Source: Tremella fuciformis (taxonomy: Eukaryota > Basidiomycota > Tremellomycetes > Tremellales > Tremellaceae). Taken from it: 64,000 bases of DNA. Under the pieces are notes generated by a model that did not search any database, was not told where the DNA came from, and saw only the letters and a program-made list of their open reading frames with translations. Where the stretch lies: the NCBI GenBank assembly GCA_032768795.1, contig CP136490.1, forward strand, positions 5,332,001-5,396,000. Reading direction: 5' to 3'. Of the stretch, positions 11,407-23,270 are shown one piece after another (within the stretch, counting starts at the first letter, position 1; each line of letters begins with the position of its first letter). Position numbers and translations under genes: made by a program.

Positions 11407-13163
11407 TCAATCTGATCTTTGCTGAACTCCAAGTAGATCCCTCAGCCTGTTGAATACCTCTGCTGGGAGCGCCTTGGTGAGGAGATCCGCCATGTTCTCA
11501 GCTGATGGGACATGTGATAGGGTCACTGTGCTGTCCTCCACCTTCTCCCTGACAAACTTGTGTCTCATGTCAATGTGCTTTGACTTGTCATGGTTGACTG
11601 GGTTCTTTGACAAGGCAATTGCTCCATTGTTGTCGTTTAGAATTGGCAATGGCTGTTCCAATTCAAGCTGGAGATCACTGAGAAGTTGCCTGAGCCAAAT
11701 GGCTTGCCTGGTTGCTTCAGAAGAGGCCATGAGCTCTGCTTCTGTGGTAGAAAGCGCCACTGTATTTTGCCGCCGACTTTTCCAGGCCACAACTCCACCA
11801 TAGACTTTGAAGATGTAGCCTGTGGTTGATCTCCTGGTGTCTAGATCGCCTCCCCAGTCTGCATCTGCATAGCCCAGAGCAATTCTGTTTGAGTTCTCTT
11901 TGTTGAAGGTCAAACAAAGGTCTGTGGTGCCTCTGATGTACCGAAGCAGATGTTTGGCCGCTTTCCAGTGCTCTGTGTTGTACTTGGAAATATATCTTGA
12001 CAGCAGAGAGGCTGGAAAGGCAAGATCCGGTCTTGTGATTGTTGAGGCATAGAGAATGGCTCCCACTGCTTGGGCATATGGGTAATGCTTTGCCTCCTCA
12101 AATTCGGTATCTGTGGCTGGGATGGGGCGAAAATTGGTAGGCAGAGGAGTTCTGGCTGGGTTGCAGTCACTCATACCAAACCGGTCCAAAATTGACTCCA
12201 AATAATGTTCTTGACTCATGAACAGCTTGTTCTGAGTCCGATCTCGATGAATATTGAATCCCAAGAAGTAGGAGACTGGTCCTGAGTCTTTGCACTCAAA
12301 TTCCGCATTCAGAGCGATTTTGAAAGCGTCCAGATATTGTCTGTTGTTGCAAGCAATCAACTGATCATCCACATGAACTGAGAGCATGAGGAAATTGCCA
12401 TTTTCGAATTTGTAGTAAAGGCAGGGGTCTGCAGAGGTTGGTTTGAGGCCTTGAGACCGAAGCCAATTATCCAGAGCTTTGTTGAAGCATCTAGGAGATT
12501 GCTTGAGACCATAAAGCGATTTCCTGAGTCGCAAAATTTTGCCTGCAGGTATATTGGAGCCCTCTGGTGGTTCCATATATATTTCCTCCTCCAAATCGCC
12601 ATTCAGGAAGGCTGCAATGATGTCTACTTGGTCACACTCCATGTTGAAGTGGTTGACCAAGGCCAGGAAGACTCTGATGGTGTCTTTGTGCGCAACAGAG
12701 GCAAATAACTCGTTGAAATCAAGTCCTTCAATCTGGGAATAACCCTTGGCAACAAATCTGGCCTTGTAGGTTGAAGGTTGGCCGGTTTCACCATCAATTT
12801 TTCGAGTGTAGACCCATTTGCCTTTGAGGACTCTTTGATTTGAGCGATCCACAACCTCCCAAACTCGATATTTGTCCATCTTTGCAAGTTCTGAGTCCAT
12901 GCTGGCTTTCCAGTGCTCCCACTCGCCGGAATCTCGTGCTTGCAAGTATGTTTGAGGTATATTGGTTGCAAGTAAGGCATAGGCAATGTTGGCTCCCTCA
13001 AATTCCTCATCATCTCGCAAATTCAGCTCATCTGAGCTTCCTGAGCTTGATTCTGAGTCGGTATAATTATCGCCATTATGCCCCCCTTGCTGCGGTATTG
13101 CTGGAGCAGAAGCACGGCGTTCTGCAGCAATTTGGCGATGATGATCTCTTTCAATGACATTGA
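11407..13163 (-). CDS. Copia A gag-pol, 3' part (linker, RT, RNase H)
   Basis: Encodes the end of the polyprotein: an acidic Ser-rich linker, RT with the HVDD catalytic box and Ty1-type RNase H, ending in LGVQQRSD and a stop. It joins in frame to 34829-37088 once E and one TSD copy are ignored; the two parts sum to 1339 codons including the stop. It is presumably silent while split. Confidence 0.88.
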
Positions 13164-13317
13164 TGTCGGATGAATATGAAGTGCATAGAGACATCTGTAC
13201 TGCTCAGAGAGCATGGAAAGCGACGCTACAGAGTTTCCTTATGTAATAGGAAAGAGCTGGAAGCGATGTGGCAGTGTGGCAGTGTGGCACAGATCAGTAT
13301 TGCTCACAATTCCGACA
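13164..13317 (-). repeat. Copia LTR, 3' end of E
   Basis: 154 bp, identical by eye to 34670-34823. Left TSD ATTGA. Confidence 0.95.
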
Positions 13318-13324
13318 CTCCCAC

Positions 13325-14879
13325 TCAATCTGATCTTTGCTGAACTCCAAGCAACTCCCTCAGCCTGTTGAATACCTCTGCTGGGAGCGATTTGGTGAGG
13401 AGATCCGCCATGTTCTCAGCTGATGGGACATGTGATAGGGTCACTGTGTTGTCCTCCACCTTCTCTCTGACAAACTTGTGTCTCATGTCAATGTGCTTTG
13501 ACTTGTCATGGTTGACTGGGTTCTTTGACAAGGCAATTGCTCCATTGTTGTCGTTTAGAATTGGCAGGGGCTGCTCCAATTCAAGCTGGAGATCACTGAG
13601 AAGTTGCCTGAGCCAAATGGCTTGTCTGGTTGCTTCAGAAGAGGCCATAAGCTCTGCTTCTGTGGTGGAAAGCGCCACTGTATTTTGACGTCGACTTTTC
13701 CAGGCCACAACTCCACCATAGACCTTGAAGATGTAGCCTGTGGTCGATCTCCTTGTGTCTAGATCGCCTCCCCAGTCTGCATCTGCATAGCCCAGAGCAA
13801 TCCTGTTTGAATTCTCTTTGTTGAAGGTCAAACAAAGGTCTGTGGTGCCTCTGATGTACCGAAGTAGATGTTTGGCCGCTTTCCAGTGCTCTGTGTTGTA
13901 TTTGCTGATATATCTGGATAGCAGAGAAGCTGGAAAAGCGAGATCCGGTCTTGTGATTGTTGAGGCATAAAGAATTGCTCCCACTGCTTGGGCATATGGG
14001 TAATGCTTTGCCTCCTCATACTCGGTATCTGTGGCTGGAATAGGGCGAAAATTGGTAGGCAGAGGAGTTCTGGCTGGATTGCAGTCACTCATACCAAACC
14101 GGTCCAAAATCGACTCCAAGTAATGCTCCTGTGACATGAACAGCTTGTTCTGAGTCCGATCTCGATGTATATTGAATCCCAGGAAGTAGGAGACTGGTCC
14201 TGAGTCCTTGCACTCAAATTCCGCATTCAGAGCAATTTTGAAAGCGTCCAAATATTTCCTGTTGTTGCAAGCAATCAACTGATCATCCACATGAACAGAA
14301 AGCATGAGGAAATTGCCATTTTCGAATTTGTAGTAGAGGCAGGGGTCTGCTGAAGTCGGTTTGAGGCCTTGGGACCGAAGCCAAGTATCTAGAGCTTTGT
14401 TGAAGCATCTTGGAGACTGCTTGAGGCCATAAAGCGATTTTCTGAGTCGCAAAATCTTGCCTGCAGGAACATTGGAGCCCTCTGGTGGTTCCATATATAT
14501 TTCTTCCTCTAAATCGCCATTGAGGAAGGCAGCAATGATGTCTACTTGGTCACAGTCCATATTGAAATGATTGACCAAGGCCAGGAAGACTCTGATGGTG
14601 TCTTTGTGTGCCACAGATGCAAAGAGCTCGTTGAAATCGAGTCCTTCAATCTGGGAGTAACCTTTGGCAACAAATCTGGCCTTGTAGGTTGAAGGCTGGC
14701 CGGTTTCACCATCAATTTTGCGAGTGTAAACCCATTTGCCTTTGAGGACTCTTTGATTTGTGCGGTCGACAACATCCCAGACACCATATTTGTCCATTTT
14801 TGCAAGCTCTGAGTCCATACTTGACTTCCAGTGCTCCCACTCGCCAGAATTGCGCGCTTGCAAGTATGTTTGGGGTATA
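13325..14879 (-). CDS. Copia E gag-pol, 3' part (RT, RNase H)
   Basis: Starts within IPQTYLQARNSGEW, just before RT, and ends LGVQQRSD. RT HVDD and the RNase H motif GYADADWGGD are intact. Upstream codons are displaced by insertion F at TSD GTATA. Confidence 0.88.
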
Positions 14880-15032
14880 TGTCGGATGAATAAGAAGTGC
14901 ATAGAGAGAGTTCCCTGCTCACAGAGCAGGAAAAGCGATGCTATGGATATGAAACACTTCAGGGGAAGTGGGAGAAAGCGATGTGGCAGTGTGGCAGTGT
15001 GGCACAGATCAGTATTGCTCACAATTCCGACA
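14880..15032 (-). repeat. Copia LTR, 3' end of F
   Basis: 153 bp. The central block differs from most copies and contains the hairpin CACTTC/GAAGTG. Confidence 0.95.
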
Positions 15033-15039
15033 CTCCCAC

Positions 15040-18000
15040 TCAATCTGATCTTTGCTGAACTCCAAGTAGATCCCTCAGCCTGTTGAATACCTCTGCTGGG
15101 AGCGCCTTAGTGAGGAGATCCGCCATGTTCTCAGCTGATGGCACATGGGACAGTGTCACTGTGTTGTCCTCCACCTTCTCCCTGACAAACTTGTGTCTCA
15201 TATCAATGTGCTTTGACTTGTCATGGTTGACTGGGTTCTTTGACAAGGCAATTGCTCCATTGTTGTCGTTTAGAATTGGCAATGGCTGGTCCAATTCGAG
15301 CTGGAGATCACTGAGAAGTTGCCTGAGCCAAATGGCTTGTCTGGTCGCTTCAGAAGAGGCCATAAGCTCTGCTTCTGTGGTGGAAAGCGCCACTGTATTT
15401 TGACGTCGACTTTTCCAGGCCACAACTCCACCATAGACCTTGAAGATGTAGCCTGTAGTCGATCTCCTTGTATCTAGATCGCCTCCCCAGTCTGCATCTG
15501 CATAGCCCAGAGCAATCCTGTTTGAATTCTCTTTGTTGAAGGTCAAACAAAGGTCTGTGGTGCCTCTGATGTACCGAAGTAGATGTTTGGCCGCTTTCCA
15601 GTGCTCTGTGTTGTATTTGGATATATATCTTGACAGCAGGGAAGCTGGAAAAGCGAGATCTGGTCTTGTGATTGTTGAGGCATAAAGAATGGCTCCCACT
15701 GCTTGGGCATATGGGTAGTGCTTTGCCTCCTCATACTCGGTATCTGTGGCTGGAATAGGGCGAAAATTGGCAGGCAGAGGAGTTCTGGCTGGGTTGCAGT
15801 CACTCATACCAAACCGGTCCAAAATTGACTCCAAATAATGTTCTTGACTCATGAACAGCTTGTTCTGAGTCCGATCTCGATGTATATTGAATCCCAAGAA
15901 GTAGGAGACTGGACCTGAGTCCTTGCACTCAAATTCTGAGTTGAGAGCAATTTTGAATGCGTCCAAATACTTTCTGTTGTTGCAAGCAATCAACTGATCA
16001 TCCACATGAACAGAGAGCATGAGGAAATTGCCATTTTCGAATTTGTAGTAAAGACAGGGGTCTGCAGAGGTTGGTTTGAGGCCTTGAGATCGAAGCCAAT
16101 TATCTAGAGCCTTGTTGAAGCATCTAGGAGATTGCTTCAAGCCATAAAGCGATTTTCTGAGTCGCAAAATTTGGCCTGCAGGAATGTTGGAGCCTTCTGG
16201 TGGTTCCATATATATCTCCTCCTCTAAATCGCCATTGAGGAAGGCTGCAATGATGTCTACTTGGTCACACTCCATGTTAAAGTGATTGACCAATGCCAGG
16301 AAGACTCTGATAGTGTCCTTGTGTGCAACAGAGGCAAATAACTCGTTGAAATCGAGTCCTTCAATCTGGGAATAACCCTTGGCAACAAATCTGGCCTTGT
16401 AGGTTGAAGGTTGGCCGGTTTCACCATCAATTTTCCGAGTGTAGACCCATTTGCCTTTGAGAACTCTTTGATTTGAGCGATCCACAAGCTCCCAAACTCG
16501 ATATTTGTCCATTTTGGCAAGCTCTGAGTCCATGCTGGCTCTCCAGTGCTCCCACTCGCCAGAATTTCGCGCTTGCAAGTATGTTTGAGGTATATTGGTT
16601 GCAAGTAAGGCATAGGCAATGTTTGCTCCTTCAAATTCCTCATCATCTCGCAAATTCAGCTCATCTGAGCTTTCAGAGCTTGATTCAGAGTCTGTGTTAT
16701 CGCCATTATGCCCCCCTTGCTGCGGTATTGCTGGAGCGGAAGCGCGGCGTTCTGCAGCAACTTGGCGATGATGATCTCTTTCAATGAGTTTGGGAGCTGG
16801 TTTGTTGTTTTGCTGCTCATTTGCCAAATTCCGGAAGAACCGCTCAACCTCCTGCATTCCCTGTTTTGGTGGCGGTAGAGGCTCCTGCAGACAATCTTCC
16901 TGCAAAAGGACAGGTTCATCGGACTCGATTTGAGGCCGTGAATCATTAAGTTCCAATTCCGGAATTTCAATTTGCTGAGAATTGAATTCTGTGTTCGCAA
17001 AAACAACATCCCGGCTGATTGTGATGCTGCCGGTCACTTTGGAATATATCCGGTAATTGTTGGTGGCCTCTTGATACCCCACAAGGATCCCCTCTTGATA
17101 TCTTGGTGCAAGCTTATTCTTCTCAATGTGATTTCGGAAAAATGCCTTGCAGCCAAATGGTTGAAGGTGTGTAATTTGGCAATTTCGATTTTGCCATTTG
17201 TCTTCAGGTATTTCCTGCCTTGGCCCACAGGGTGTGCGGTTTCGAGTGTAGGCTATATAATTTGCCGCTTCAGCCCAAAGATTTTGAGGTAATCCGGAAT
17301 GAACAAGCACGGTTCTGACACCATTGAGGATTGTGAGATGCAATCTTTCAACTCGCCCATTTTGAGTGTGCGCATCTGGTGGGACCTGAATATGCTGAAT
17401 TCCGTGATTCCTCATGAATTGTTTCCACTCATTTGAGGAGAATTCACCACCATTGTCGGATCTGATTGTTTTGACCTTTGTAGACAATTGGCGCTCAACC
17501 AAGGCAATGTATTGCTGAATCGCCTCAAACGCTCCTGATTTCTGTTTGAGGAAATATAAATGCGATTTCCTTGTGAAATCGTCATAACAGGTCAAGAAAT
17601 ATCGAGCACCATTGAGAGATGGCACTCTGGCTGGACCCCACAAGTCAATATGGATAATTTCAAGCGGTGTTGAAGCTCTGATATCGCTTGGCAATGATGG
17701 AAGTCGACCTGTTTTACCCAAAATGCAGCTCTGGCACTGGAATGACTTTGCATCTGATGCTGAAATTTCGATATTGCCCATTCTCCCACTCCTGATGACT
17801 CTCATGACTGCAGATATATTCAAATGGCCAAGTCGCTCATGGATGTCTTGTATTTCAGCAATGGAAGCGATATTGGCTGAGGCGCTTGCCTGCTGATGCA
17901 CATATAGGCCGGATCGCTTGGTAGCTGTGAAGACCTGTGCTCCAGACTTGATATCGCATAATTTCGCATTTCCGGCTGTAAATTTCCATTCCAAGCCTTG

Positions 18001-19065
18001 TGGAGTTGCAGAGACCGAAATGAGGTTCCGGTCCAGCCCAGGAATATATAGGCAGCCTGGAAAAGCGATTCCGGCAAGGTAGAGGGTACCGGTCATGTTG
18101 CAGGGCAGATGTGCTGAATTGCCAAATCGGACTTGCATTTTCTGAGCCGGTTTGAGATCCGACAGCATCTGAGCATCATTGCACATATGATGGGTTGCTC
18201 CAGAATCGATAATAAATTCATAGCGGTCGCATTTTGCATGATAGGCTGATGCGGTCGCTACTGCATTGAAAGCAGATGCTGGCCCAATGTCGGTATCGGT
18301 CTCAGGGCTGACAGAGGCAATTTCGGCCTTGGGCGGAATTCTTTGTGTCTGCTTGATCCGATTTTGTTGATTATGGCATTCTGCATTGCTGTGGCCATGA
18401 ATCCGGTGATGATCGCAATATTTTGACATATCTCTGGGAGGTCTTGCCGGTCTCCTTGTTGCTGCAGCAAAAGCTGTGGCCGATTCCGAATTTTTCCGCC
18501 TCTCATATTCAGCCTGGACTGCCGATTTCACCTCTGAAGAGCTGAGAGGCTGTCGCATCCACAGATTTTGCTTTGTGGTCGCATAAGACTCAGGAAGCGC
18601 CAGTGTCATGCAGAAAGCAAGGATTTTATCGGAAATAATTTCGCCTGAGCTGTTCAACTGGGTGTGGGCGCTCTGCTGTGCAGCCAAAGTCGGCATTGGG
18701 TCTTCTCCATCGATAATTGAAGCCCTGGCAAGCGATTGGAAAAGAGCGGCTTGCCTGGCACCGGTAGAGGCGGAATGCTGCCGTTTCAACTCCTCCCAAA
18801 GCGATTTTGGAGAGGGTGATGTCCAGTCTTTGACTGAGGCCGGTAAAGCAGCTTGGACGGTCTCAGAGAGGCTCTGAAATATAATCGAAAAGGCCTTATC
18901 GAATTTGAGCTGCTCTGCAGCTGAAATTGGCGAAACAGGTTCGATTCTGATACAGGCAAGCAAGCCCTTGCCCATAAGAGTGGTGGCGATATGCGATTCC
19001 CATTGAGGATAATTATCGCTGCCTTTCAAAGTAACAACTTTGATTTTGATTTCGCTCTCCTCCAT
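15040..19065 (-). CDS. Copia F gag-pol polyprotein (1341 aa, intact)
   Basis: Single uninterrupted polyprotein of a Ty1/copia element. In order, with rough residues: copia-type Gag from MEESEIKIKVVTLKGSDNYP; a zinc knuckle of form C-x2-H-x4-H-x4-C (about 215-232); protease with FIIDSGATHHM (about 287); integrase zinc-binding HERLGH...CQSCILGK (about 400-445); integrase core D in IHIDLWGP (about 473), D in RSDNGGEF (about 536) and E in GRVERLH (about 572); an acidic Ser-rich linker (about 790); RT with KGYSQIEGLDF, AAFLNGDLEEEIYM and HVDD (about 1019); RNase H with YADADWGGD and STTEAELMA. Gag before PR-IN-RT-RH is the copia order. No frameshift separates gag from pol. The start is the ATG after the leader, shared by all copies. 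Confidence 0.96.
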   Translation of the reverse strand: MEESEIKIKVVTLKGSDNYPQWESHIATTLMGKGLLACIRIEPVSPISAAEQLKFDKAFSIIFQSLSETVQAALPASVKDWTSPSPKSLWEELKRQHSASTGARQAALFQSLARASIIDGEDPMPTLAAQQSAHTQLNSSGEIISDKILAFCMTLALPESYATTKQNLWMRQPLSSSEVKSAVQAEYERRKNSESATAFAAATRRPARPPRDMSKYCDHHRIHGHSNAECHNQQNRIKQTQRIPPKAEIASVSPETDTDIGPASAFNAVATASAYHAKCDRYEFIIDSGATHHMCNDAQMLSDLKPAQKMQVRFGNSAHLPCNMTGTLYLAGIAFPGCLYIPGLDRNLISVSATPQGLEWKFTAGNAKLCDIKSGAQVFTATKRSGLYVHQQASASANIASIAEIQDIHERLGHLNISAVMRVIRSGRMGNIEISASDAKSFQCQSCILGKTGRLPSLPSDIRASTPLEIIHIDLWGPARVPSLNGARYFLTCYDDFTRKSHLYFLKQKSGAFEAIQQYIALVERQLSTKVKTIRSDNGGEFSSNEWKQFMRNHGIQHIQVPPDAHTQNGRVERLHLTILNGVRTVLVHSGLPQNLWAEAANYIAYTRNRTPCGPRQEIPEDKWQNRNCQITHLQPFGCKAFFRNHIEKNKLAPRYQEGILVGYQEATNNYRIYSKVTGSITISRDVVFANTEFNSQQIEIPELELNDSRPQIESDEPVLLQEDCLQEPLPPPKQGMQEVERFFRNLANEQQNNKPAPKLIERDHHRQVAAERRASAPAIPQQGGHNGDNTDSESSSESSDELNLRDDEEFEGANIAYALLATNIPQTYLQARNSGEWEHWRASMDSELAKMDKYRVWELVDRSNQRVLKGKWVYTRKIDGETGQPSTYKARFVAKGYSQIEGLDFNELFASVAHKDTIRVFLALVNHFNMECDQVDIIAAFLNGDLEEEIYMEPPEGSNIPAGQILRLRKSLYGLKQSPRCFNKALDNWLRSQGLKPTSADPCLYYKFENGNFLMLSVHVDDQLIACNNRKYLDAFKIALNSEFECKDSGPVSYFLGFNIHRDRTQNKLFMSQEHYLESILDRFGMSDCNPARTPLPANFRPIPATDTEYEEAKHYPYAQAVGAILYASTITRPDLAFPASLLSRYISKYNTEHWKAAKHLLRYIRGTTDLCLTFNKENSNRIALGYADADWGGDLDTRRSTTGYIFKVYGGVVAWKSRRQNTVALSTTEAELMASSEATRQAIWLRQLLSDLQLELDQPLPILNDNNGAIALSKNPVNHDKSKHIDMRHKFVREKVEDNTVTLSHVPSAENMADLLTKALPAEVFNRLRDLLGVQQRSD

Positions 19066-20111
19066 TCTGCTGATAATTATATCTCGAGAACGGTCGAACC
19101 GATTGGGTTGCCGTTGAGAGGGGTAATGTAGGCCGGTGGGAGGTATATTGTGTGCGAAGGAGAAATTTTAATTATGCGAGTGTCAGCTGCAATCGCAAAA
19201 GTTTGAATGAGACTCTCAAAGAGACTCAGCTGAAAGCGAGAGCAGCTTGAAATGCCAGACGGCTCAGAGGCTGCCCACCAGATTTCACTGGATTCTGCGG
19301 CCACCGGAACGGTGTACGACCTCCTGGGTGCTCCACCAAGCTTGGGAATCGGCCCAAAGTTTGATTTCTGCAGAGCCAAGTCCGGATTTGCTCGAACTCC
19401 CTCGATGTAACCTAGACCGGCCAGGATTTGCCTTCACTTGCCAAGCCCAGCAAGCCTTGACTTCACCCAGCGATAGGGCCAAAGCGATAGGGTGATTGTT
19501 GTAAAATCGGAAATCCGATTTCAGGAATGATGGTAGAATTCAAGAACGAGTGAGCCGATTGTGCTCTGCCGGTGCTGGAATATAGACTGTAGTGGCCTCT
19601 ATGTTGTGTAGGAGTGGCAGGCGGGTCGGTGGAGCGATAGGCGAGAAATCGAATTCTTTGTATGAGAAGACTCAACTCCAAATTTGCAGTTTGCCGGAAT
19701 TGAAAAATCGATTTCTCAAGAACAGTGGATGCTGCTGTGGTGTGCTTTGCCGAGGTGATGGATGCAACGATAGACACCGCTGTGTAAAACGGAGAGCGCG
19801 ATCGGACCGGTGGAGCGCGAGAAATCGGCAAAGTTGTGAACGTCCGTTATGTCGGCCTTCTGTGAGTGCTGGACTCTTCAGGGACCGTAAGACGTGTGCT
19901 TGCACTGTAGAGAGAGTGCTGTGTCGTTCTGGCGCTTGTAGATGAAGCGACAGAGATGGTAGGTATGCCGGAAGCCGTGTATTCGGCAAAGGCAATTGCT
20001 GGTCAACCGCTGGCGCTACCGGGAAACCGAGGATACCTCGTGAAAGAGCGCGTCGAGCTCTATTGGGTAGCTTGTTGGCAGGCGAATCGGGTGCGATTCA
20101 GGCTCATAACC

Positions 20112-20264
20112 TGTCGGATGAATAAGAAGTGCATAGAGAGAGTTCCCTGCTCACAGAGCAGGAAAAGCGATGCTATGGATATGAAACACTTCAGGGGAAG
20201 TGGGAGAAAGCGATGTGGCAGTGTGGCAGTGTGGCACAGATCAGTATTGCTCACAATTCCGACA
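20112..20264 (-). repeat. Copia LTR, 5' end of F
   Basis: 153 bp, identical by eye to 14880-15032. Confidence 0.95.
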
Positions 20265-20269
20265 GTATA

Positions 20270-20449
20270 TTGGTTGCAAGTAAGGCATAGGCAATGTTGG
20301 CCCCCTCAAATTCCTCATCATCTCGCAAATTCAGCTCATCTGAGCTTTCTGAGCTTTCTGAGCTTTCTGAGCTTGCTTCAGAGTCGGTATAATTATCGCC
20401 ATTATTCCCCCCTTGCTGCGGTACAGCTGGAGCGATTGCACGGCGTTCT
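20270..20449 (-). CDS. Copia E gag-pol, central sliver (Ser/Glu linker)
   Basis: A 180-bp piece of E trapped between insertions F and G. It encodes the linker between integrase and RT, including a short repeat of Ser-Ser-Glu units, and ends ALLATN. Both borders are TSDs (GTATA, GTTCT). Confidence 0.85.
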
Positions 20450-20601
20450 TGTCGGAATTGTGAGCAATCCTGATCTGTGCCACACTGCCACACTGCAACA
20501 TCGCTTCTAGCCCTTTCCTATTACATAAGGAAACTCTATAGCGTCGCTTTTCCTGCTCTCTGAGCAGGGAACATGTCTTATGCACTTCATATCATCCGAC
20601 A
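20450..20601 (+). repeat. Copia LTR, 5' end of G
   Basis: 152 bp, identical by eye to 31121-31272. Confidence 0.95.
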
Positions 20602-21653
20602 GGTTATGAGCCTGAATCGCATCCGATTCGCCTGCCGACAAGTGACCCAATAGAGCTCGACGCGCTCTTTCACGAGGTACCCTCGGATTTTCGGTAGCTT
20701 CAGCGGTTCACCCGCAATCGCCTTTGCCAAATACTCGGTTTCCGGCTACCCTCCTCCCTACCTACCATCTCTGTCGCTTCACCTACAAGCGCCAGAAGAA
20801 CACAGCACTTTCTCTACAGTGCGAACACACGTCTTACGGCCCCTGAAGAGTCCAGCACTCACAGAAGGCCGGGATAACGGACGTTCACAACTTCAACAAT
20901 TTCTCGCGATCTAGCCACCCGATCGATCTCTCCGTTTTACACAGCACCGTCTGTTGTTGGATCCATCGTCACGGTAAAGCACAGCCCGGCAGCTAGTACC
21001 GTTCCCGAGATATCGATTTATCAATTTCGGCAAACTGCAAATTTGGAGTTGAGTCTTCCAACACCAGGAAATCGATTTCTCGCCCATTACTCCACCGATC
21101 CGCCTGCCGTTCCCACACAACATAGGGGCCACTACAGGCTATATTTCAGCACCGGCAGAGCACAATCGGCCGACTTGTTCTCGAGTAATTCCATCATTCC
21201 TGAAATCGGATTTCCGATTTCTCAACATCATTGCTTCTGCCCTATCGCTGGGCGAAATCGCGGCCTGCTGGGCTTGGCAGGTGAAGGCAAACGTCCTGGC
21301 CGGTCTAGGTTACACCGAGGGAGTTCAAGCAAATCCGGACCTGGCTCTGCAGAAATCAAACCTTGGGCCGATTCCCAGGCTTGGTGGAGCACCCAGGAGG
21401 TCGTACACCGTTCCGGTGGCCGCAGAATCCAGTGAAACCTGGTGGGCAGCCTCTGAGCCTTCTGGCAATTCAAGCTGCTCTCGCTTTCAGCTGAGTCTCT
21501 CTGAGAGTCTCATTCAAACTTTTGCGATTGCAGCTGACACCCGGATATTTAAAATCTCTCCTTTGCACACAATATACTTCGCAACGGCCTCTATCATCCC
21601 TATCAACAAAACCGAATTTGATCGAGCCGTTCTTGAGAAATAATTTTTTGGAA

Positions 21654-23270
21654 ATGGAGGAGAGCGAAATCAAAATCAAAGTTGTTACTTTGAAAGGCAG
21701 CGATAATTATCCTCAATGGGAATCGCATATCGCCACCACCCTCATGGGCAAGGGACTGCTTGCCTGCATCAGAACCGAACCGATTTCGCCAATTTCAGCT
21801 GCAGAACAGCTCAAATTCGATAAGGCCTTTTCCATCATCTTTCAGTCGCTCTCTGAGACCGTCCAAGCCGCCCTGCCAGCCTCAGTCAAAGACTGGACAT
21901 CGCCCTCACCCAAGGCTCTTTGGGACGAAATTAAGCGGCAGCATTCAGCCTCAACCGGTGCCAGGCAGGCCGCTTTATTCCAATCGCTTGCCAGAGCTTC
22001 AATTATCGATGGAGAAGATCCAATGCCGGTCCTAGCAGCCCAACAGAGCGCCCACACCCAGCTGAACAGCTCAGGCGAAATTATATCCGATAAAATCCTT
22101 GCATTCTGCATGACTCTTGCTCTCCCTGAGTCATATGCAACTACAAAGCAGAATCTCTGGATGCGACAGCCTCTCAGCTCTTCAGAGGTCAAATCGGCAG
22201 TCCAGGCTGAATATGAGAGGCGGAAAAATTCCGATTCAGCATCAGCTCTTGCTGCAGCAAGGAGACCGGTTCCATTCAAGCCAAATCGCCCCAGAGATAT
22301 GTCAAAATACTGCGATCATCACCGGATTCATGGCCACAGCAATGCAGAATGTCATAATCAACAAAATCGGATCCAGCAGACACAAAGAATTCCACCCAAG
22401 GCCGAAATTGCCTCTGTCAGCCCTGAGACCGATACCGACATTGGGCCAGCATCTGCTTTCAATGCAGTAGCGACCGCATCCGCCTATCATGCAAAATGCG
22501 ACCGCTATGAATTTATTATCGATTCTGGAGCAACACATCACATGTGTAATGATGCTCAAATGCTATCGGATCTGAAACCGGCTCAGAAAATGCAAGTCCG
22601 GTTTGGCAATTCAGCCCATTTGCCTTGCAACATGACCGGTACCCTCTACATTGCCGGAATCGCTTTTCCAGGCTGTCTATATATTCCTGGGCTTGATCGG
22701 AACCTCATTTCGGTCTCTGCAACTCCACAAGGCCTGGGATGGAAATTTGCGGCCGGAAATGCCCAACTCTGCAGAATGGACACCGGAAATCATCTCCTCA
22801 CAGCCCCAAAGCGATCCGGGTTGTATGTATATCAGGAGGCAAGCGCATCAGCCAATATCGCTTCTACAGCTGATATCCAAGACATCCATGAGCGACTTGG
22901 CCATCTGAACATATCTGCAATCATGAGAGTCATCAGGAGTGGAAGAATGGGCAATATCGAAATTTCAGCTTCAGATGCAAAGTCATTCCAGTGCCAGAGC
23001 TGCATTTTAGGCAAAACCGGCCGACTTCCATCATTACCAAGCGATGTCAGAGCATCTACACCGCTTGAGATTGTCCACATTGATTTATGGGGCCCTGCCA
23101 GAGTACCATCAATTAATGGAGCTCGATATTTCCTCACTTGTTATGATGATTTCACAAGGAAATCGCATTTATATTTCCTCAAACAGAAATCAGGAGCATT
23201 TGAGGCGATTCAGCAATATATCGCTTTAGTTGAAAGGCAATTGTCTACAAAGGTCAAAACAATCAGATCC
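21654..23270 (+). CDS. Copia G gag-pol, 5' part (Gag, PR, integrase N-half)
   Basis: Starts MEESEIKIK and continues through the CHHC knuckle, IDSGATHHM and the first integrase Asp to KVKTIRS, where H was inserted. The frame happens to be open 44 codons further upstream in the leader, but the conserved start is this ATG. The two G parts total 1350 codons including the stop. Confidence 0.92.

Larger units (their letters stand above)
14880..20264 (-). mobile_element. Complete copia element F (minus), TSD GTATA
   Basis: LTRs 14880-15032 and 20112-20264 (153 bp, identical by eye), TSD GTATA at 14875-14879 and 20265-20269. Internal region: gag-pol 15040-19065, leader 19066-20111 with the primer-binding site at 20093-20111. 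It lies inside E. Identical LTRs, an open frame and an intact TSD indicate a recent and potentially autonomous element. Confidence 0.95.

Noticed and set aside
11450..11803. Plus-strand ORFs of 60-120 codons opposite copia RNase H and RT
   Set aside because: Shadow frames of the conserved gag-pol; they recur wherever the coding strand does and show no domain.
13164..15032. LTR-partial pol-LTR arrays as aberrant 5'-truncated insertions
   Set aside because: TSD matching shows these are pieces of E and F separated by nested insertions. Only unit D is a real truncated duplicate.
20341..20375. Short GAGCTTTCT repeats as a CRISPR-like or satellite array
   Set aside because: It is the codon-level Ser/Glu repeat of the copia linker, with no spacers, in a fungal genome.
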